Notes: generated by a model from the letters alone, not told the origin. 64,000 nucleotides of DNA from Actinomycetes bacterium (GCA_023404955.1 JAEXZY010000052.1:1-64000), one strand, 5' to 3'. Shown: positions 8,010 through 17,575, counted from the first letter of the stretch. Translations and numbers: made by a program.

Positions 8010-9482
8010 TTGAACATCCAAGATTTCCTGAAACTCCTCCGTGCCAGGTGGGTCACGGTTTGCGCGACTGTGCTGGTCACTGTTCTCGGCGCCACAATTG
8101 TTTCGCTCGCCACAACCCCCCTGTATCAAGCATCAACTCGTCTGTTTGTGTCAACTACGGCTGGCACGTCACTTGCAGAAACCTATCAAGGCAATCGGTT
8201 CTCGCAGGAACGGGTTGCTTCTTACACGGAGCTTTTGACTGGTGAGACACTTGCACAACGAACAGTCGATAAGATGGGCCTCGATATGAGCGCGGCGGCA
8301 CTTCGTAGCAAAGTCAGCGCAAGCGCCAAGCCTGAAACGGTACTTATAGATGTGTCTGTTCTCGACGAATCGCCTGTGCGCGCTCGGGATATGGCCAACA
8401 CTTTGTCCGATGAGTTTGTGACGCTAGTCCGTGAGCTTGAAACTCCAGACGCCGGCGCCCGTCCCGATTCAAGGGTTGTGGTGGAACAGCGCGCATCAAT
8501 TCCAGCCACTCCGGTAGTTCCCAAAACCGGCCGGAATATCGCCCTTGGCCTGCTCCTCGGAACTTTGCTTGGAGTGGGATTGGCAATTTTGCGCGACCTG
8601 CTTGACAATACAGTTAAGGATAGGGAAACTCTCGAGGAGTTGTCGGGAACAGGTATTGTCGGCTCGATCCCTCTGGATAAGGAACGTCGGAGGCAGGCAG
8701 CAATCGCTTTTGATCGCGACAATTCGAGTATCGCGGAAGCATTTCGCAAGCTGCGTACCAATTTGCAGTTTGTGGCAGTCGATCAACCGCCCCGTGTCAT
8801 CGTGGTGACCAGTTCTATGCCGCACGAGGGCAAGTCGACTACTGCAGTGAATTTGGCCCTCGCTCTGGCCGAAGCCGAACACAGCGTTGTGTTGGTGGAC
8901 GGTGACATGCGGCGGCCGATGTTGGACACTTATTTGGACCTCGTCGGCGCTGTGGGCTTCAGCACGGTGTTGAGCGGTGCGGCAGTGTTAGAAGATGCGT
9001 TACAGGAGACGCGGTTTCCGGGTTTATCCGTTCTTACCTCAGGGCCGATACCGCCCAACCCAAGTGAACTGCTCGGCTCCCTCGCGGCTCGAAAACTCCT
9101 CAACGAGTTGAGAACCCGCTTCGACTACGTCATCATCGACTCGACTCCGCTCCTTGCGGTCACGGACGCAGCGATCCTGGCGGCCGGTGCGGATGGAGTG
9201 CTGTTGATGGCTCGTTACGGACAGACGAAGCGAGATCAGCTAGCTCATTCAGTGCGCAATTTGGTAGATGTTGGGGCGCCGTTGCTTGGGACCGTATTTA
9301 CAATGATGCCGTCGCGCGGTGGAGCCGCTTACAGCTACAACTATACGTACTATCGAGCGGACCCCAAGGAGGAAGCCCGCCGCACGTCGGTCGTCGCAAA
9401 ACAGAGTGCCGATGGCCCCACAGATTCGCTCTCTCAGAAGCCACGGCCGACGAGCCCACGGCGTAGGCGGGCAGACACGTAG
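8010..9482 (+). CDS. Polysaccharide chain-length regulator fused to a bacterial tyrosine kinase (Wzc-like)
   Basis: The roughly 490-residue protein begins with a Wzz domain (first transmembrane segment about residues 14-36, periplasmic loop, second segment about 175-195 with the PKTGRNIALGLLLGTLLG motif) and ends with a BY-kinase domain. The kinase has Walker A (SSMPHEGKSTTA, around residue 270), Walker A' (VVLVDGDMRRP) and Walker B (YVIIDSTPLLAVTDA). A tyrosine cluster (AAYSYNYTYYRAD) about 40 residues before the C-terminus is the expected autophosphorylation site. It would set chain length and control export. TTG at 8010 is preferred because AAGGGG lies five bases before it; GTG at 8004 is the alternative. 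Confidence 0.92.
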   Translation: MNIQDFLKLLRARWVTVCATVLVTVLGATIVSLATTPLYQASTRLFVSTTAGTSLAETYQGNRFSQERVASYTELLTGETLAQRTVDKMGLDMSAAALRSKVSASAKPETVLIDVSVLDESPVRARDMANTLSDEFVTLVRELETPDAGARPDSRVVVEQRASIPATPVVPKTGRNIALGLLLGTLLGVGLAILRDLLDNTVKDRETLEELSGTGIVGSIPLDKERRRQAAIAFDRDNSSIAEAFRKLRTNLQFVAVDQPPRVIVVTSSMPHEGKSTTAVNLALALAEAEHSVVLVDGDMRRPMLDTYLDLVGAVGFSTVLSGAAVLEDALQETRFPGLSVLTSGPIPPNPSELLGSLAARKLLNELRTRFDYVIIDSTPLLAVTDAAILAAGADGVLLMARYGQTKRDQLAHSVRNLVDVGAPLLGTVFTMMPSRGGAAYSYNYTYYRADPKEEARRTSVVAKQSADGPTDSLSQKPRPTSPRRRRADT

Positions 9483-9515
9483 AACTTTTGTTCTGTTGCT
9501 TGGGTCGGTGAAAGA

Positions 9516-11021
9516 ATGAAGCAACCGCAACGGCGGTCCGTCCAAAGGCTCAAGGCGGGAGCGATCGCGCAAGTTCTCCCCATCTTTTCCGGCTATGGGA
9601 TGAATTTGGTCGCAACCCCGTACGTTTTGGCGAAATTGGGGCTTCATGATTTCGGAGTGTGGTCAATAGTCGCCGCCTTCACGCAATACCTTGGCCTCGG
9701 TGACCTAGGCGTTGCACGCGCGGCTAACCGATATGTAGCCTTATTTAACTCGCGAGACGAATCGGAAAGTGAACGGGCGGTTATTGGTATTTGTGGAATC
9801 GCTCTAGTGGGTCTGATTAGCGCTCTATATCTAATTCCACTCTTCCTTTACGAACCGTTGAATGCACTTCTAAGAATCGACGATCCAAACTTAGCTCGAT
9901 GCTTATGTTACGCAGCGGTATCCACACTCGCCATCACACTGGTGGCTCGTACTGTTGCAGCGATCTCCACGGGTAGGGGGAGGCAAGTCCCCTCGAGCGT
10001 CGGCATCGCCGCACTTGGCGTATTGCAAGTGGCCGGAGGAGTGGTTGGCTTGATGCCGAACGCTTCGCTTCTCGGGTTTGCTTGGGGGACCGCGATAGGG
10101 ACCGCGGTTGGGTTGGCTGTCCTAGTTGCGATCGTTCTAGTCGACGAGGGGGGGTTTGTAATCGGACCCCCGAGCCGGTCGCTGGCTAGGGAAGTTCTTT
10201 CCTATGGCGTCAAGAGTCAAGTTCTGGGTGCGGCGGACGTGATCTGGTTCCAGTCGGGAAAAATTGTCGCTGGTGCGATTGTGGGACCGTCTGCCGCCGG
10301 CCTCTATGAACTTGCTATCCGCTTAGTCAAGGGCGCACAAGCTCTGGGGGCGGCGCCTTCGATGGCGCTCACCACTCACCTAACCCGTGAGTTTGCGACG
10401 GCGGGAGTGGAAAGCCTACGGGGAGAGTACGTTCGGCTGACGCAGCTTAATGCTGCGGTCGCGGCGTTTCCAGCATTCATGCTGGCTGCGACTTCACTTA
10501 GCGCCGTACCACTGTGGCTAGGCAGTGGACGCGAGGACGTCGTAGTGTTGATCCTGCTACTCGTTGCGGGCGTTATAGTGAACGTTTCGACAGCTGTATG
10601 TACGGCAAGTTATTTAGCATTGGGTAGATCTGGAGTTGTAGGCGCAATCGCGTTCATTGCTGCCGTAATCGGAGTCATTTTGGCCTTAGCCTGCGGAAAA
10701 CTTTTTGGCACTGTTGGAATCGCGGGGGCAATTGGCCTATGGACGATAGTTTCCAACATCGCCGCCGTGCTTTTTCTTCAGCGGTCACTGAAGGTCCCAC
10801 CTGGGGCGTACCTTCGTGCAGTGACTGGACCGTTCGCCGTGGGGGCAGCAGCCCTGGTTGCACCTGTCGTTTTTAACCTGATGATGAGGCCGACGGACAG
10901 AAGTTCTGCTTGGTTGCCGTTCGCCATATCGCTGACAGTCTTTGTATGTGTCTATGTTGCCGTGGGATCGCGCCTCCGTTATCTTCCACAGTTCAAGGGC
11001 TGGCGTTCTTCCCCGTCGTGA
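9516..11021 (+). CDS. Wzx-like polysaccharide flippase (MATE/MOP superfamily)
   Basis: The 501-residue protein is almost entirely hydrophobic and shows about 12-14 membrane segments. The N-terminus (LPIFSGYGMNLVATPYVLAK, then FGVWSIVAAFTQYLGLGDLG) matches the start of RfbX/Wzx-type flippases, which move undecaprenyl-linked repeat units across the membrane. It directly follows the chain-length regulator (33 bp), and a Wzy-like polymerase is encoded a few kb away. The ATG follows GGTGAAAG. The substrate cannot be inferred from sequence. Codon use includes many AT-ending codons, unlike the flanking core genes. Confidence 0.88.
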   Translation: MKQPQRRSVQRLKAGAIAQVLPIFSGYGMNLVATPYVLAKLGLHDFGVWSIVAAFTQYLGLGDLGVARAANRYVALFNSRDESESERAVIGICGIALVGLISALYLIPLFLYEPLNALLRIDDPNLARCLCYAAVSTLAITLVARTVAAISTGRGRQVPSSVGIAALGVLQVAGGVVGLMPNASLLGFAWGTAIGTAVGLAVLVAIVLVDEGGFVIGPPSRSLAREVLSYGVKSQVLGAADVIWFQSGKIVAGAIVGPSAAGLYELAIRLVKGAQALGAAPSMALTTHLTREFATAGVESLRGEYVRLTQLNAAVAAFPAFMLAATSLSAVPLWLGSGREDVVVLILLLVAGVIVNVSTAVCTASYLALGRSGVVGAIAFIAAVIGVILALACGKLFGTVGIAGAIGLWTIVSNIAAVLFLQRSLKVPPGAYLRAVTGPFAVGAAALVAPVVFNLMMRPTDRSSAWLPFAISLTVFVCVYVAVGSRLRYLPQFKGWRSSPS

Positions 11022-11127
11022 CCGCGGGTCGCGAGCGGCGCCGTGTTAGTGATGGAATCACGAAGTGTTTCGGCGGTGCTGGACGCTGGCCGATCCGGAA
11101 GTCTTTGACACTTGGAGATGCAAGATT

Positions 11128-12144
11128 ATGAAGGTGCTCTGGCTATCTCCCTGGATGCGTCCACTCGCGCGGATCTATTGCGAATCGTTGATGAAGCTCG
11201 GAGTCGAAACGATGCTGGTGACATCCGACCGTCACCCGAGCTCAGGCGTGTCTCGTCCGTATGAGGTGGTTCTGGATACACGTGTCAAGCAATTGAACTC
11301 CTGGGCAGCATTTGGGAAAGTGTTGCCCTTGGTGCGCGGGTTTTGCCCGGACGTCATCGTTGCTGAATTGGTCCGAGACCCGCGCTGGATGGCACTCGCG
11401 CCCAGAGTGCCGCGGTTCGAAATGGTGCACGATGATAAGCCCCATGACGCGATCCACGCTAGACCTGGATGGGAGCGCGCCATTTTTGCGCGATGGTCGC
11501 GTTCGGCGAGCAAGATTGCCTTCAGTAAGTACGTAGCGGAAGCAATCGGCGCCGAGGCGATCATTCCGCTTACGAGCGATCTTGAGCAGAGCGGAGTTCC
11601 GGACCTAGTTGAATCTTCACGCCGCCGAGATTTTGTTGTAGTCGGTCGAATGCATGAGTACAAGAATCTTGATGTATGTATGGAAGCTTGGCGCATACAT
11701 ACCGAAGGCGACGCGTGGCGGGGAGACAGGCTTATTCTCATAGGCGATGGCGATTGGAACGGCGCTCTCCCTGTCAATGCCGAATGGCGCCGCGCGCGTT
11801 TCCAGTATCGGGAGGTGCTCAACGACATATCCCACGCGAAGGCATCAGTGGTCCACTACAGACAGCCTTCGCAAAGCGGTGTCCAGGTGCTCTCGATGCA
11901 GCTCGGCGTAACGCCTATCGTATCGACCGCGGGAGCGCTACCTGAAATGCAACCGCCAGCTGAGCAGCCCGTGGGAATTGACGACATCTACGGGCTAGCT
12001 CGTCGCTTCGACGAACTTGCTGACCCGTTGTTGGCGGCCAAAAGGGGCGCGGTCTGTCGCGCCCATTACGAGAAGCGCTATTCAGCGGACGCTGCCGCCT
12101 CCGAGTTACTTAGGGTTCTTGCGTACTCGCTGCAGCGGAAGTGA
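11128..12144 (+). CDS. Glycosyltransferase, GT4-like (GT-B fold)
   Basis: The 338-residue protein begins MKVLWLSPWMRP. The C-terminal half has the GT-B nucleotide-sugar region: FVVVGRMHEYKNLDVCMEAW, LILIGDGDWN, and the late SGVQVLSMQLGVTPIVSTAGALPE segment, which replaces the usual EGFGLPxLEA motif. The acidic pair is weak, so the family is a distant GT4 member. ATG at 11128 has GGAG ten bases upstream; a longer start at 11065 would add an unlikely Trp/Arg leader. It follows the flippase gene on the same strand and converges with the GH5-like gene. Donor and acceptor are unknown. Confidence 0.78.
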   Translation: MKVLWLSPWMRPLARIYCESLMKLGVETMLVTSDRHPSSGVSRPYEVVLDTRVKQLNSWAAFGKVLPLVRGFCPDVIVAELVRDPRWMALAPRVPRFEMVHDDKPHDAIHARPGWERAIFARWSRSASKIAFSKYVAEAIGAEAIIPLTSDLEQSGVPDLVESSRRRDFVVVGRMHEYKNLDVCMEAWRIHTEGDAWRGDRLILIGDGDWNGALPVNAEWRRARFQYREVLNDISHAKASVVHYRQPSQSGVQVLSMQLGVTPIVSTAGALPEMQPPAEQPVGIDDIYGLARRFDELADPLLAAKRGAVCRAHYEKRYSADAAASELLRVLAYSLQRK

Positions 12145-12177
12145 TCAGGTCTACGACAACGAACGAGCTCGGTGGAC

Positions 12178-13191
12178 TCAGCGCGTCGGAAACTGCACAA
12201 ACACGTCGCCTATGTCTTTCCGTAGCTCACGCTTTCGGTCGAAAAGGCCCCACTGACCTGATACAGACGGACTCAGATCCCAGGCGGACCAGGCAAACGC
12301 ACCTCGGCAGCGTCTGTCGCTCATGCACAGCGTTCGAACTGCCTCGTAATATGCCGCGCGTACCTTTGGAGGGCGCGTCGTGTCCTGGCCAAACTCGCCG
12401 ATAATCATCTGTTTGTCCTCGCTCCGCGGTCTGTCCAAAGCAAGTGATATATCGCCTAGTTGCGGAGAATAATAAACGTGAAAGTCGACGAAATCGACTT
12501 TTGAGTCGAGGGCAAAGGGCGTCGACCACGCCGAGCGCTCTCGTATGCTTCGCGAATGGGTCACTGCAAGGCCGCGCGTCCGAAAAGTCTCGCCCAACGA
12601 CTCCAGCAGTTGCGTAGGGGGAGTGGACCCACGGTAGGAGTATTTAGTAGGCGTGGCGCGCATTGCGTCGGATGCCTCGTTTGTTACATCCACGCCGATG
12701 ACATTTTGATAATGAGAGAATAGGTCGGCCAACTCATTGAAAGTTTCTAGCGCATGGGTGGGGTTGAACGGACCCCAGTGCCGTAGGTCGCCCCCGCACG
12801 GGTATACGAGTAGACCTAAAGACAAGGCGTAATCGAGCGTGCGCTGCCAGCGGTGCAGGTACTGACTAAGTTTCATACTACCGTCTGCCAGTGCAAGCGT
12901 GTTGCCCCAAAACCGGATGGCGTTGCAAACACCCGCTGCATCCTCGATTTGGGGACGTATCCAATTATTCCAGTCCCACGTTCGCCATAACCCGCCCCAA
13001 ATGGTGTCCACGCTGGGGACCGAGAAGCTGCCAACGATGTTGGCACCTCGCAGTTGCAGCCCGTCAGGGAGGCGCGGCGGAATTGGCCGAACATCGGGCA
13101 TCCCTTGCGCACGCGGAGTGGGGAGAGCGGCGCTCCCGGCGACAGCGCAAACCGCCGCCCCGAGCGCCCGTCGAGTTAATCGAACGCTCAT
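12178..13191 (-). CDS. Secreted GH5-like glycoside hydrolase
   Basis: The 337-residue protein has a twin-arginine-like signal (SVRLTRRALGAAVCAVAGSA) with a likely cleavage after about residue 30. The mature part is a clan GH-A barrel: AIRFWGN near strand 3, the acid/base Glu172 in GVDVTNEAS, DFHVYY (His238/Tyr240) and the nucleophile Glu266 in MIIGEFGQD, followed by AFAWSAWDL. This order fits cellulase/mannanase-type GH5 enzymes. Glycanases inside polysaccharide loci often trim or release the polymer made by the locus; that role is inferred. It lies between a GT4 gene (convergent, 33 bp) and another GT4 gene (130 bp upstream, same strand). Confidence 0.8.
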   Translation of the reverse strand: MSVRLTRRALGAAVCAVAGSAALPTPRAQGMPDVRPIPPRLPDGLQLRGANIVGSFSVPSVDTIWGGLWRTWDWNNWIRPQIEDAAGVCNAIRFWGNTLALADGSMKLSQYLHRWQRTLDYALSLGLLVYPCGGDLRHWGPFNPTHALETFNELADLFSHYQNVIGVDVTNEASDAMRATPTKYSYRGSTPPTQLLESLGETFRTRGLAVTHSRSIRERSAWSTPFALDSKVDFVDFHVYYSPQLGDISLALDRPRSEDKQMIIGEFGQDTTRPPKVRAAYYEAVRTLCMSDRRCRGAFAWSAWDLSPSVSGQWGLFDRKRELRKDIGDVFVQFPTR

Positions 13192-13321
13192 TAGCGATCG
13201 TCGTATCTGTCGATCATCTGGGCGCTAATATCGATTCCACTCAACCTCTGCCAACGCCGTGGCGGAAATGCACCTCAACGGCTCTCGCAGACTGAACGCA
13301 GAACGGATATCGACGGAGGCG

Positions 13322-14557
13322 TCACCGGACATGAACGATCTTCAGTGCTTTGTAAGCTGCCAATAGCTTCGGAACTTCATACTTCCATTCAAGTTCGTTT
13401 TCGATTCGCGCGCGTCCTAGCTCGCCCATGGCAGACCGCCGCTGCGCGTCGTCAAGCAAGCTGGCCATCTGTCGAGCGAGATCCTCCGGATCATTAGGGC
13501 TGGCGTAAACCGACGATTCACCTGCGGAGAAACGTCCCTCCGCTAGATCGAATTGCACAATCGGCTTTCCGAGCGCCATGTACTCCATAACTTTGTTCAT
13601 TGTTGACTTGTCGTTCATCGCGTTAAAGACGTCTGGATTCACGCAGATATCTGCAGTGCTCAGAACTTCGAGAAGTTGCTGGTCAGGAACACGTCCAGTG
13701 AAGGTCACGTACTGGTCCACTTTCAGGGAAACAGCCATCTGTTTTAGTTGTTCAAGTGACGTGCCTCCGCCGACCAGACAGAACTGAATATCAGAGCGCT
13801 CAAGACGATAAGCCAGGTAATGCACGGCTTTCAGCAAGTAATCAAGCCCTTCTTGCTTTCCCATGACGCCGACGTACCCCACAAGGTACCGCCGGCCGCG
13901 TTTAAGGGCGTCGTTTTTAGGTACTACGCGCAATCGCTCTAGTTTTGGGCCGCTCCGGACAACGTAAACCTTGTCGGGTTCCATGCCGCCGCGCTCGATA
14001 GCTATGCGTCGATACGACTCATTGGTCGCTAATGAGACATCCGCGACTCTAAATGACAATCGCTCTAGTAGCACCATCAGACGCCATAACATACCGCGCT
14101 TACCGAATTTCGCTTCGAATAACTCTGGGTTGATATCATGATGATCAAAGATGAACTTTGATTTGAAAAGCAACTTGAAAAACCCGCCTACGAGGAACAG
14201 AAGATCGGGGGGGTTGCATGCATGGATGACGTCAAAGCCGTGATTCCTTCTGACCTTCCAGGCTAAGCGGAAGATTTGCGAAATCGCGGCGGAGTACTCG
14301 ACGAGATACGAAAGTGGACCGTCCCCCTCCAGCGGAAGTTTGTACCGGTAGATATGGATTCCTTCGAGCAACTCATAAGTGCGCTCAAATCCTTTCCCGG
14401 TCGGACAGATAATGCTTACCAGCCACCCATTGGCGTAAAGCGCGGTTGCTTCCTGCCAGACTCGCCTGTCGAATGGCGAAGGCAGGTTTTCCACAATGAT
14501 TAGAACTCGCGGCTGCTGAATAGCCCGACCTTTGTATGAAGTAGTCTTCACCAGCAC
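13322..14557 (-). CDS. Glycosyltransferase family 4 protein
   Basis: The 411-residue protein is a typical retaining GT-B enzyme. The N-terminal domain starts with RVLIIVENLPSPFDRRVWQEA and contains FDVIHACNPPDLLF and FDHHDINPE; the C-terminal domain contains YLVGYVGVMGKQEGLDYLL, FCLVGGGTSLEQL, FTGRVPDQQLLEVLSTADIC and MEYMALGKPIVQFDL. This form (WcaI/WbuB-like, acting on early undecaprenyl intermediates) is frequent beside UDP-sugar dehydrogenases. Its start overlaps the 3' end of the upstream dehydrogenase gene by 10 bp, so the two are coupled. Confidence 0.9.
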   Translation of the reverse strand: MLVKTTSYKGRAIQQPRVLIIVENLPSPFDRRVWQEATALYANGWLVSIICPTGKGFERTYELLEGIHIYRYKLPLEGDGPLSYLVEYSAAISQIFRLAWKVRRNHGFDVIHACNPPDLLFLVGGFFKLLFKSKFIFDHHDINPELFEAKFGKRGMLWRLMVLLERLSFRVADVSLATNESYRRIAIERGGMEPDKVYVVRSGPKLERLRVVPKNDALKRGRRYLVGYVGVMGKQEGLDYLLKAVHYLAYRLERSDIQFCLVGGGTSLEQLKQMAVSLKVDQYVTFTGRVPDQQLLEVLSTADICVNPDVFNAMNDKSTMNKVMEYMALGKPIVQFDLAEGRFSAGESSVYASPNDPEDLARQMASLLDDAQRRSAMGELGRARIENELEWKYEVPKLLAAYKALKIVHVR

Positions 14558-15858
14558 ATCCCTTCATAGCTACCACCGCTGTCTCGGTCAAGGATACGCA
14601 CAAGGTCGACGATAACTTTCCCGGAGTTGACCTGCTCTGCGGCGCTCCGGAACTCTTCGGCCGCATTACCCACAACAATAGTGTCGCCAAAATCGATCAC
14701 TTCTGCCGTGGAAGACACCATCAAACGTGAGATATGGGGGATATGATTGAGTATATAGTCGCGATTTGCGCCGGTAAGTGCTGCCATGTTGACGTTGCGG
14801 TCGTAGAGACGGAGGTCGTAGCCCTTGCCTATGAGTCGTTCCACTAGTTCCACCACTGGAGATTCCCGTAGGTCGTCAGTTGTCGCCTTGAAGGCAAACC
14901 CCAGAATGCCAATTCTGCGATTCTGTTTCGAAGCAATCAGTTCGAGAGCGCGCTCGATGTGAATACGGTTCGACACCATAATGGAATTGAGCACCGGAAC
15001 ATCGAGGTCTAGACTTCGTGCCTTATAGGTAAGTGCGCGCACATCTTTTGGCAAGCAGGATCCGCCGAAAGCGAAGCCTGGCTTCAAATAGTACTCAGAA
15101 AGATTCAACTTGCGGTCTTCGCAGAAGATTTGCATCACTTGCCTGCCGTCGAGGCCTGCTGCTTTAGCGATGGTGCCTATCTCATTTGCGAAAGCAACCT
15201 TCAGGGCATGCCAATTGTTGTCAGCGTACTTCACCATTTCGGCGACCTTGACCGATGTACGAATTAGCGGCGCGTCGATCTTAGCGTAGAGCTCAGCCAG
15301 CAGGTCGCCGTCATGCGGCGTATTTTCGCCGATGACAGTTTTTGGAGGATTGTAAAAATCTCTAACTGCCGTTCCCTCTCGCAAAAACTCGGGATTACTA
15401 CACACACCGAAATCGGTACCCGCCCGTCTGCCAGAAGCAGCCTCTAGCGTTGGTACGACGACACTTTCCATGCTTCCTGGCAGCATTGTCGACCGTGCGA
15501 CGACTATGTGGTAGCCGGCCTTGTGAGCAAGAACCTGGCCGATCTGTTCGCAAACACGACGCACATGACTCAGGTCCAAGTTGCCGTTGAGTTGACTTGG
15601 TGTGCCTACACATATCATGGACATCTGGCTGTTCGATACTGCGTCGTGAACGGATGTGGTGGCCTGTAACCTGCCGTCTCGGACGTTTTCCGCAATCAGA
15701 TTCTTAACGTGCGGCTCGACAATCGGCGCTAGGCCTCTATTTATCAGGTCGACTTTGGTCTCGTTCGGATCCACGCCGATGACGTAGTTGTGGTCGCCCG
15801 CCAGACAACCTGCAGAGACAGTGCCTACGTATCCAAGGCCAAAAATGCTGAGCTGCAC
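14548..15858 (-). CDS. Nucleotide-sugar 6-dehydrogenase, AlgD-like (GDP-mannose or UDP-glucose)
   Basis: The 436-residue protein has an N-terminal Rossmann domain (MQLSIFGLGYVGTVSAG), the linker and catalytic core (NPEFLREGTAV, EMVKYADNNWHALKVAFANE) and the active-site Cys268 in GFAFGGSCLPKDVRALTY, followed by the C-terminal domain (DLRESPVVELVERLIGKGY) and the terminal sequence GMCW. Length, Cys268 position and many segments match Pseudomonas AlgD as I recall it, better than UDP-glucose dehydrogenases. It oxidises a hexose C6 to the uronic acid with two NAD+, so the polymer is probably acidic. It is coupled to the downstream GT4 gene. Confidence 0.88.
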   Translation of the reverse strand: MQLSIFGLGYVGTVSAGCLAGDHNYVIGVDPNETKVDLINRGLAPIVEPHVKNLIAENVRDGRLQATTSVHDAVSNSQMSMICVGTPSQLNGNLDLSHVRRVCEQIGQVLAHKAGYHIVVARSTMLPGSMESVVVPTLEAASGRRAGTDFGVCSNPEFLREGTAVRDFYNPPKTVIGENTPHDGDLLAELYAKIDAPLIRTSVKVAEMVKYADNNWHALKVAFANEIGTIAKAAGLDGRQVMQIFCEDRKLNLSEYYLKPGFAFGGSCLPKDVRALTYKARSLDLDVPVLNSIMVSNRIHIERALELIASKQNRRIGILGFAFKATTDDLRESPVVELVERLIGKGYDLRLYDRNVNMAALTGANRDYILNHIPHISRLMVSSTAEVIDFGDTIVVGNAAEEFRSAAEQVNSGKVIVDLVRILDRDSGGSYEGMCW

Positions 15859-16039
15859 CGAGCGATTCCTTCCGAAGTAAGCAGACCAATGAGGACGGTC
15901 AGCCTACGTCGACGCCCCCGAGACCAAACATACCGATCCGACTGCTAATTGCACGCTGGGCGCAATTACCGTCAATGCGAGCGATCTCCGGCGCTACGGT
16001 CCGCAAGACAGTCGTAGACGGAGGTCACTCAAGGTAGGG

Positions 16040-17575
16040 CTATCCATCGGCGAGGCGTAATTCTCGCCTCTGGCGTTGCCCATAACTCCCCTCCGGCGTG
16101 GCAAACGTGTATTGATGGCGTTCTTCCAAGCCGCCGCTAGGACGCCCTACTGCCACGGCGGTCGGCGACGGCGGGGGCAGACTTTGGCTTCCCACTTTGC
16201 CGAGAGCTGCGGCACAGCCAAGCGTGAGCCCGAGGGCTAGTGAATTGGCGGAGCCAAGGGGCAGCGGGTTGACTAGGCAGATAATGAGCATAGATATGCT
16301 CACGATTCCCGCCGCACGCGTAAATGTGCGCCCATCACGAGCCGCTCTGACGGCGGGTGGCACTGCGAAACACGCAAACCCGACGAAGCCGATAACGCCA
16401 GCCTTGACCAAAATCCATAAGTAAAAATTGTGTGCGTAATAAGGGCCATCGATCGCTGCAAAAAAGCCACTGGCGCCGATCGGTGGCTGATAGGCGTACC
16501 CAAACCCGTGCCCAAAAAGGGGCGCTTCCCAGAATGCCTGTATCAAGTTGTCATTTTCGCGAAGACGGTAGAGAGTGGACGGGTCCTTAGACAAAGCGTC
16601 GGTTGAGGTCCCTTCAAAAACGCGATCGAAATATCCCCTGATTTGGCCATTGGCCCAGTTCGCCGAGGCCGAGCCTTGTAGTAAGTACAACGCGCCAGCG
16701 GAAAAGCTGGCGCATGCTAGTCCCGCTACCGCCATAATTGTTATGCGCCGGACCGATTGCCATGAAAATGCAAAGAGCAGACTCAGCGCTGCTCCGATCG
16801 TGAGCGCCAACAGCGTGTTACGTGAAAACCCCAAGAGCAGTATCACTGCAGCAGGGATCCCGTACCAGAGCCAAGGCTTCGATCCAATCCGGCCAACGAC
16901 TGTCAGTACAACCAGAGCTGTCAGCGCGATAAGTGCGGGTGTCTGAGTATTCGTTAGAATTCTCGTAGCGGTATCCCCAACGCCACCTTCAAGAGTTTCA
17001 TTGCGACCCGCAAGACGAAGCCCTGAGGCAGAGCTCATGAGGACCATTGCGGCCGAAAACCACAAGATTAAACCAAAGGCTCGGATCGTTTGGCGCAGAA
17101 GGCCGGCATGCACAACAAGTGCGCCTAGCAAGAAGCCGGATACCGCAATAAAAAGAATTTTTACTTCGCCCAGGTTCCTGCTCAATTCATTGCCGGTCGA
17201 AATACCGATTACTAACCCTAGCAATATCACGACGGTAAACGATGCGGCAGGCTGGATGTCCGAGAGGCGTAGTTTTACCTTGAGTAGGAGAGCAAAGATC
17301 GCAAAGATAACAAGGACGTCCTGAATGTCGAAACCGATCGGTCCGAAAACTTTTCCGACATGGAGGCTGTCGGGTAGAGAGGCGAACGCGGTAAAAGTAG
17401 CCAGAGCGGCCATGGTGGTGGGACTGGCCAGGCAGATGGCGAGGCACGCTACGAAGGCGACGACAATGAGTGCGGTAAGGGGTCGGATTGCCACTGCCCC
17501 GCCAACCAACAGACCCGCGACCACCGATCCCACGAGGCCTAGGTGGCGCCAACCGGCGAAACGGAATTGGCCCAT
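16040..17575 (-). CDS. Wzy-like polysaccharide polymerase / O-antigen ligase family
   Basis: The 511-residue protein has about 11-12 membrane segments and a large extracytoplasmic loop near residues 300-380 that ends in PLFGHGFGYAYQPP and YYAHNFYLWILVKAGVIGF, the characteristic Wzy_C pattern with conserved His in YAHN. Such proteins join undecaprenyl-linked repeat units outside the membrane. The hydrophilic C-terminal tail (about residues 465-511) is rich in Pro, Gly and Arg. It is transcribed away from the GT-C gene and lies 181 bp upstream of the dehydrogenase gene on the same strand. Confidence 0.87.
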   Translation of the reverse strand: MGQFRFAGWRHLGLVGSVVAGLLVGGAVAIRPLTALIVVAFVACLAICLASPTTMAALATFTAFASLPDSLHVGKVFGPIGFDIQDVLVIFAIFALLLKVKLRLSDIQPAASFTVVILLGLVIGISTGNELSRNLGEVKILFIAVSGFLLGALVVHAGLLRQTIRAFGLILWFSAAMVLMSSASGLRLAGRNETLEGGVGDTATRILTNTQTPALIALTALVVLTVVGRIGSKPWLWYGIPAAVILLLGFSRNTLLALTIGAALSLLFAFSWQSVRRITIMAVAGLACASFSAGALYLLQGSASANWANGQIRGYFDRVFEGTSTDALSKDPSTLYRLRENDNLIQAFWEAPLFGHGFGYAYQPPIGASGFFAAIDGPYYAHNFYLWILVKAGVIGFVGFACFAVPPAVRAARDGRTFTRAAGIVSISMLIICLVNPLPLGSANSLALGLTLGCAAALGKVGSQSLPPPSPTAVAVGRPSGGLEERHQYTFATPEGSYGQRQRRELRLADG

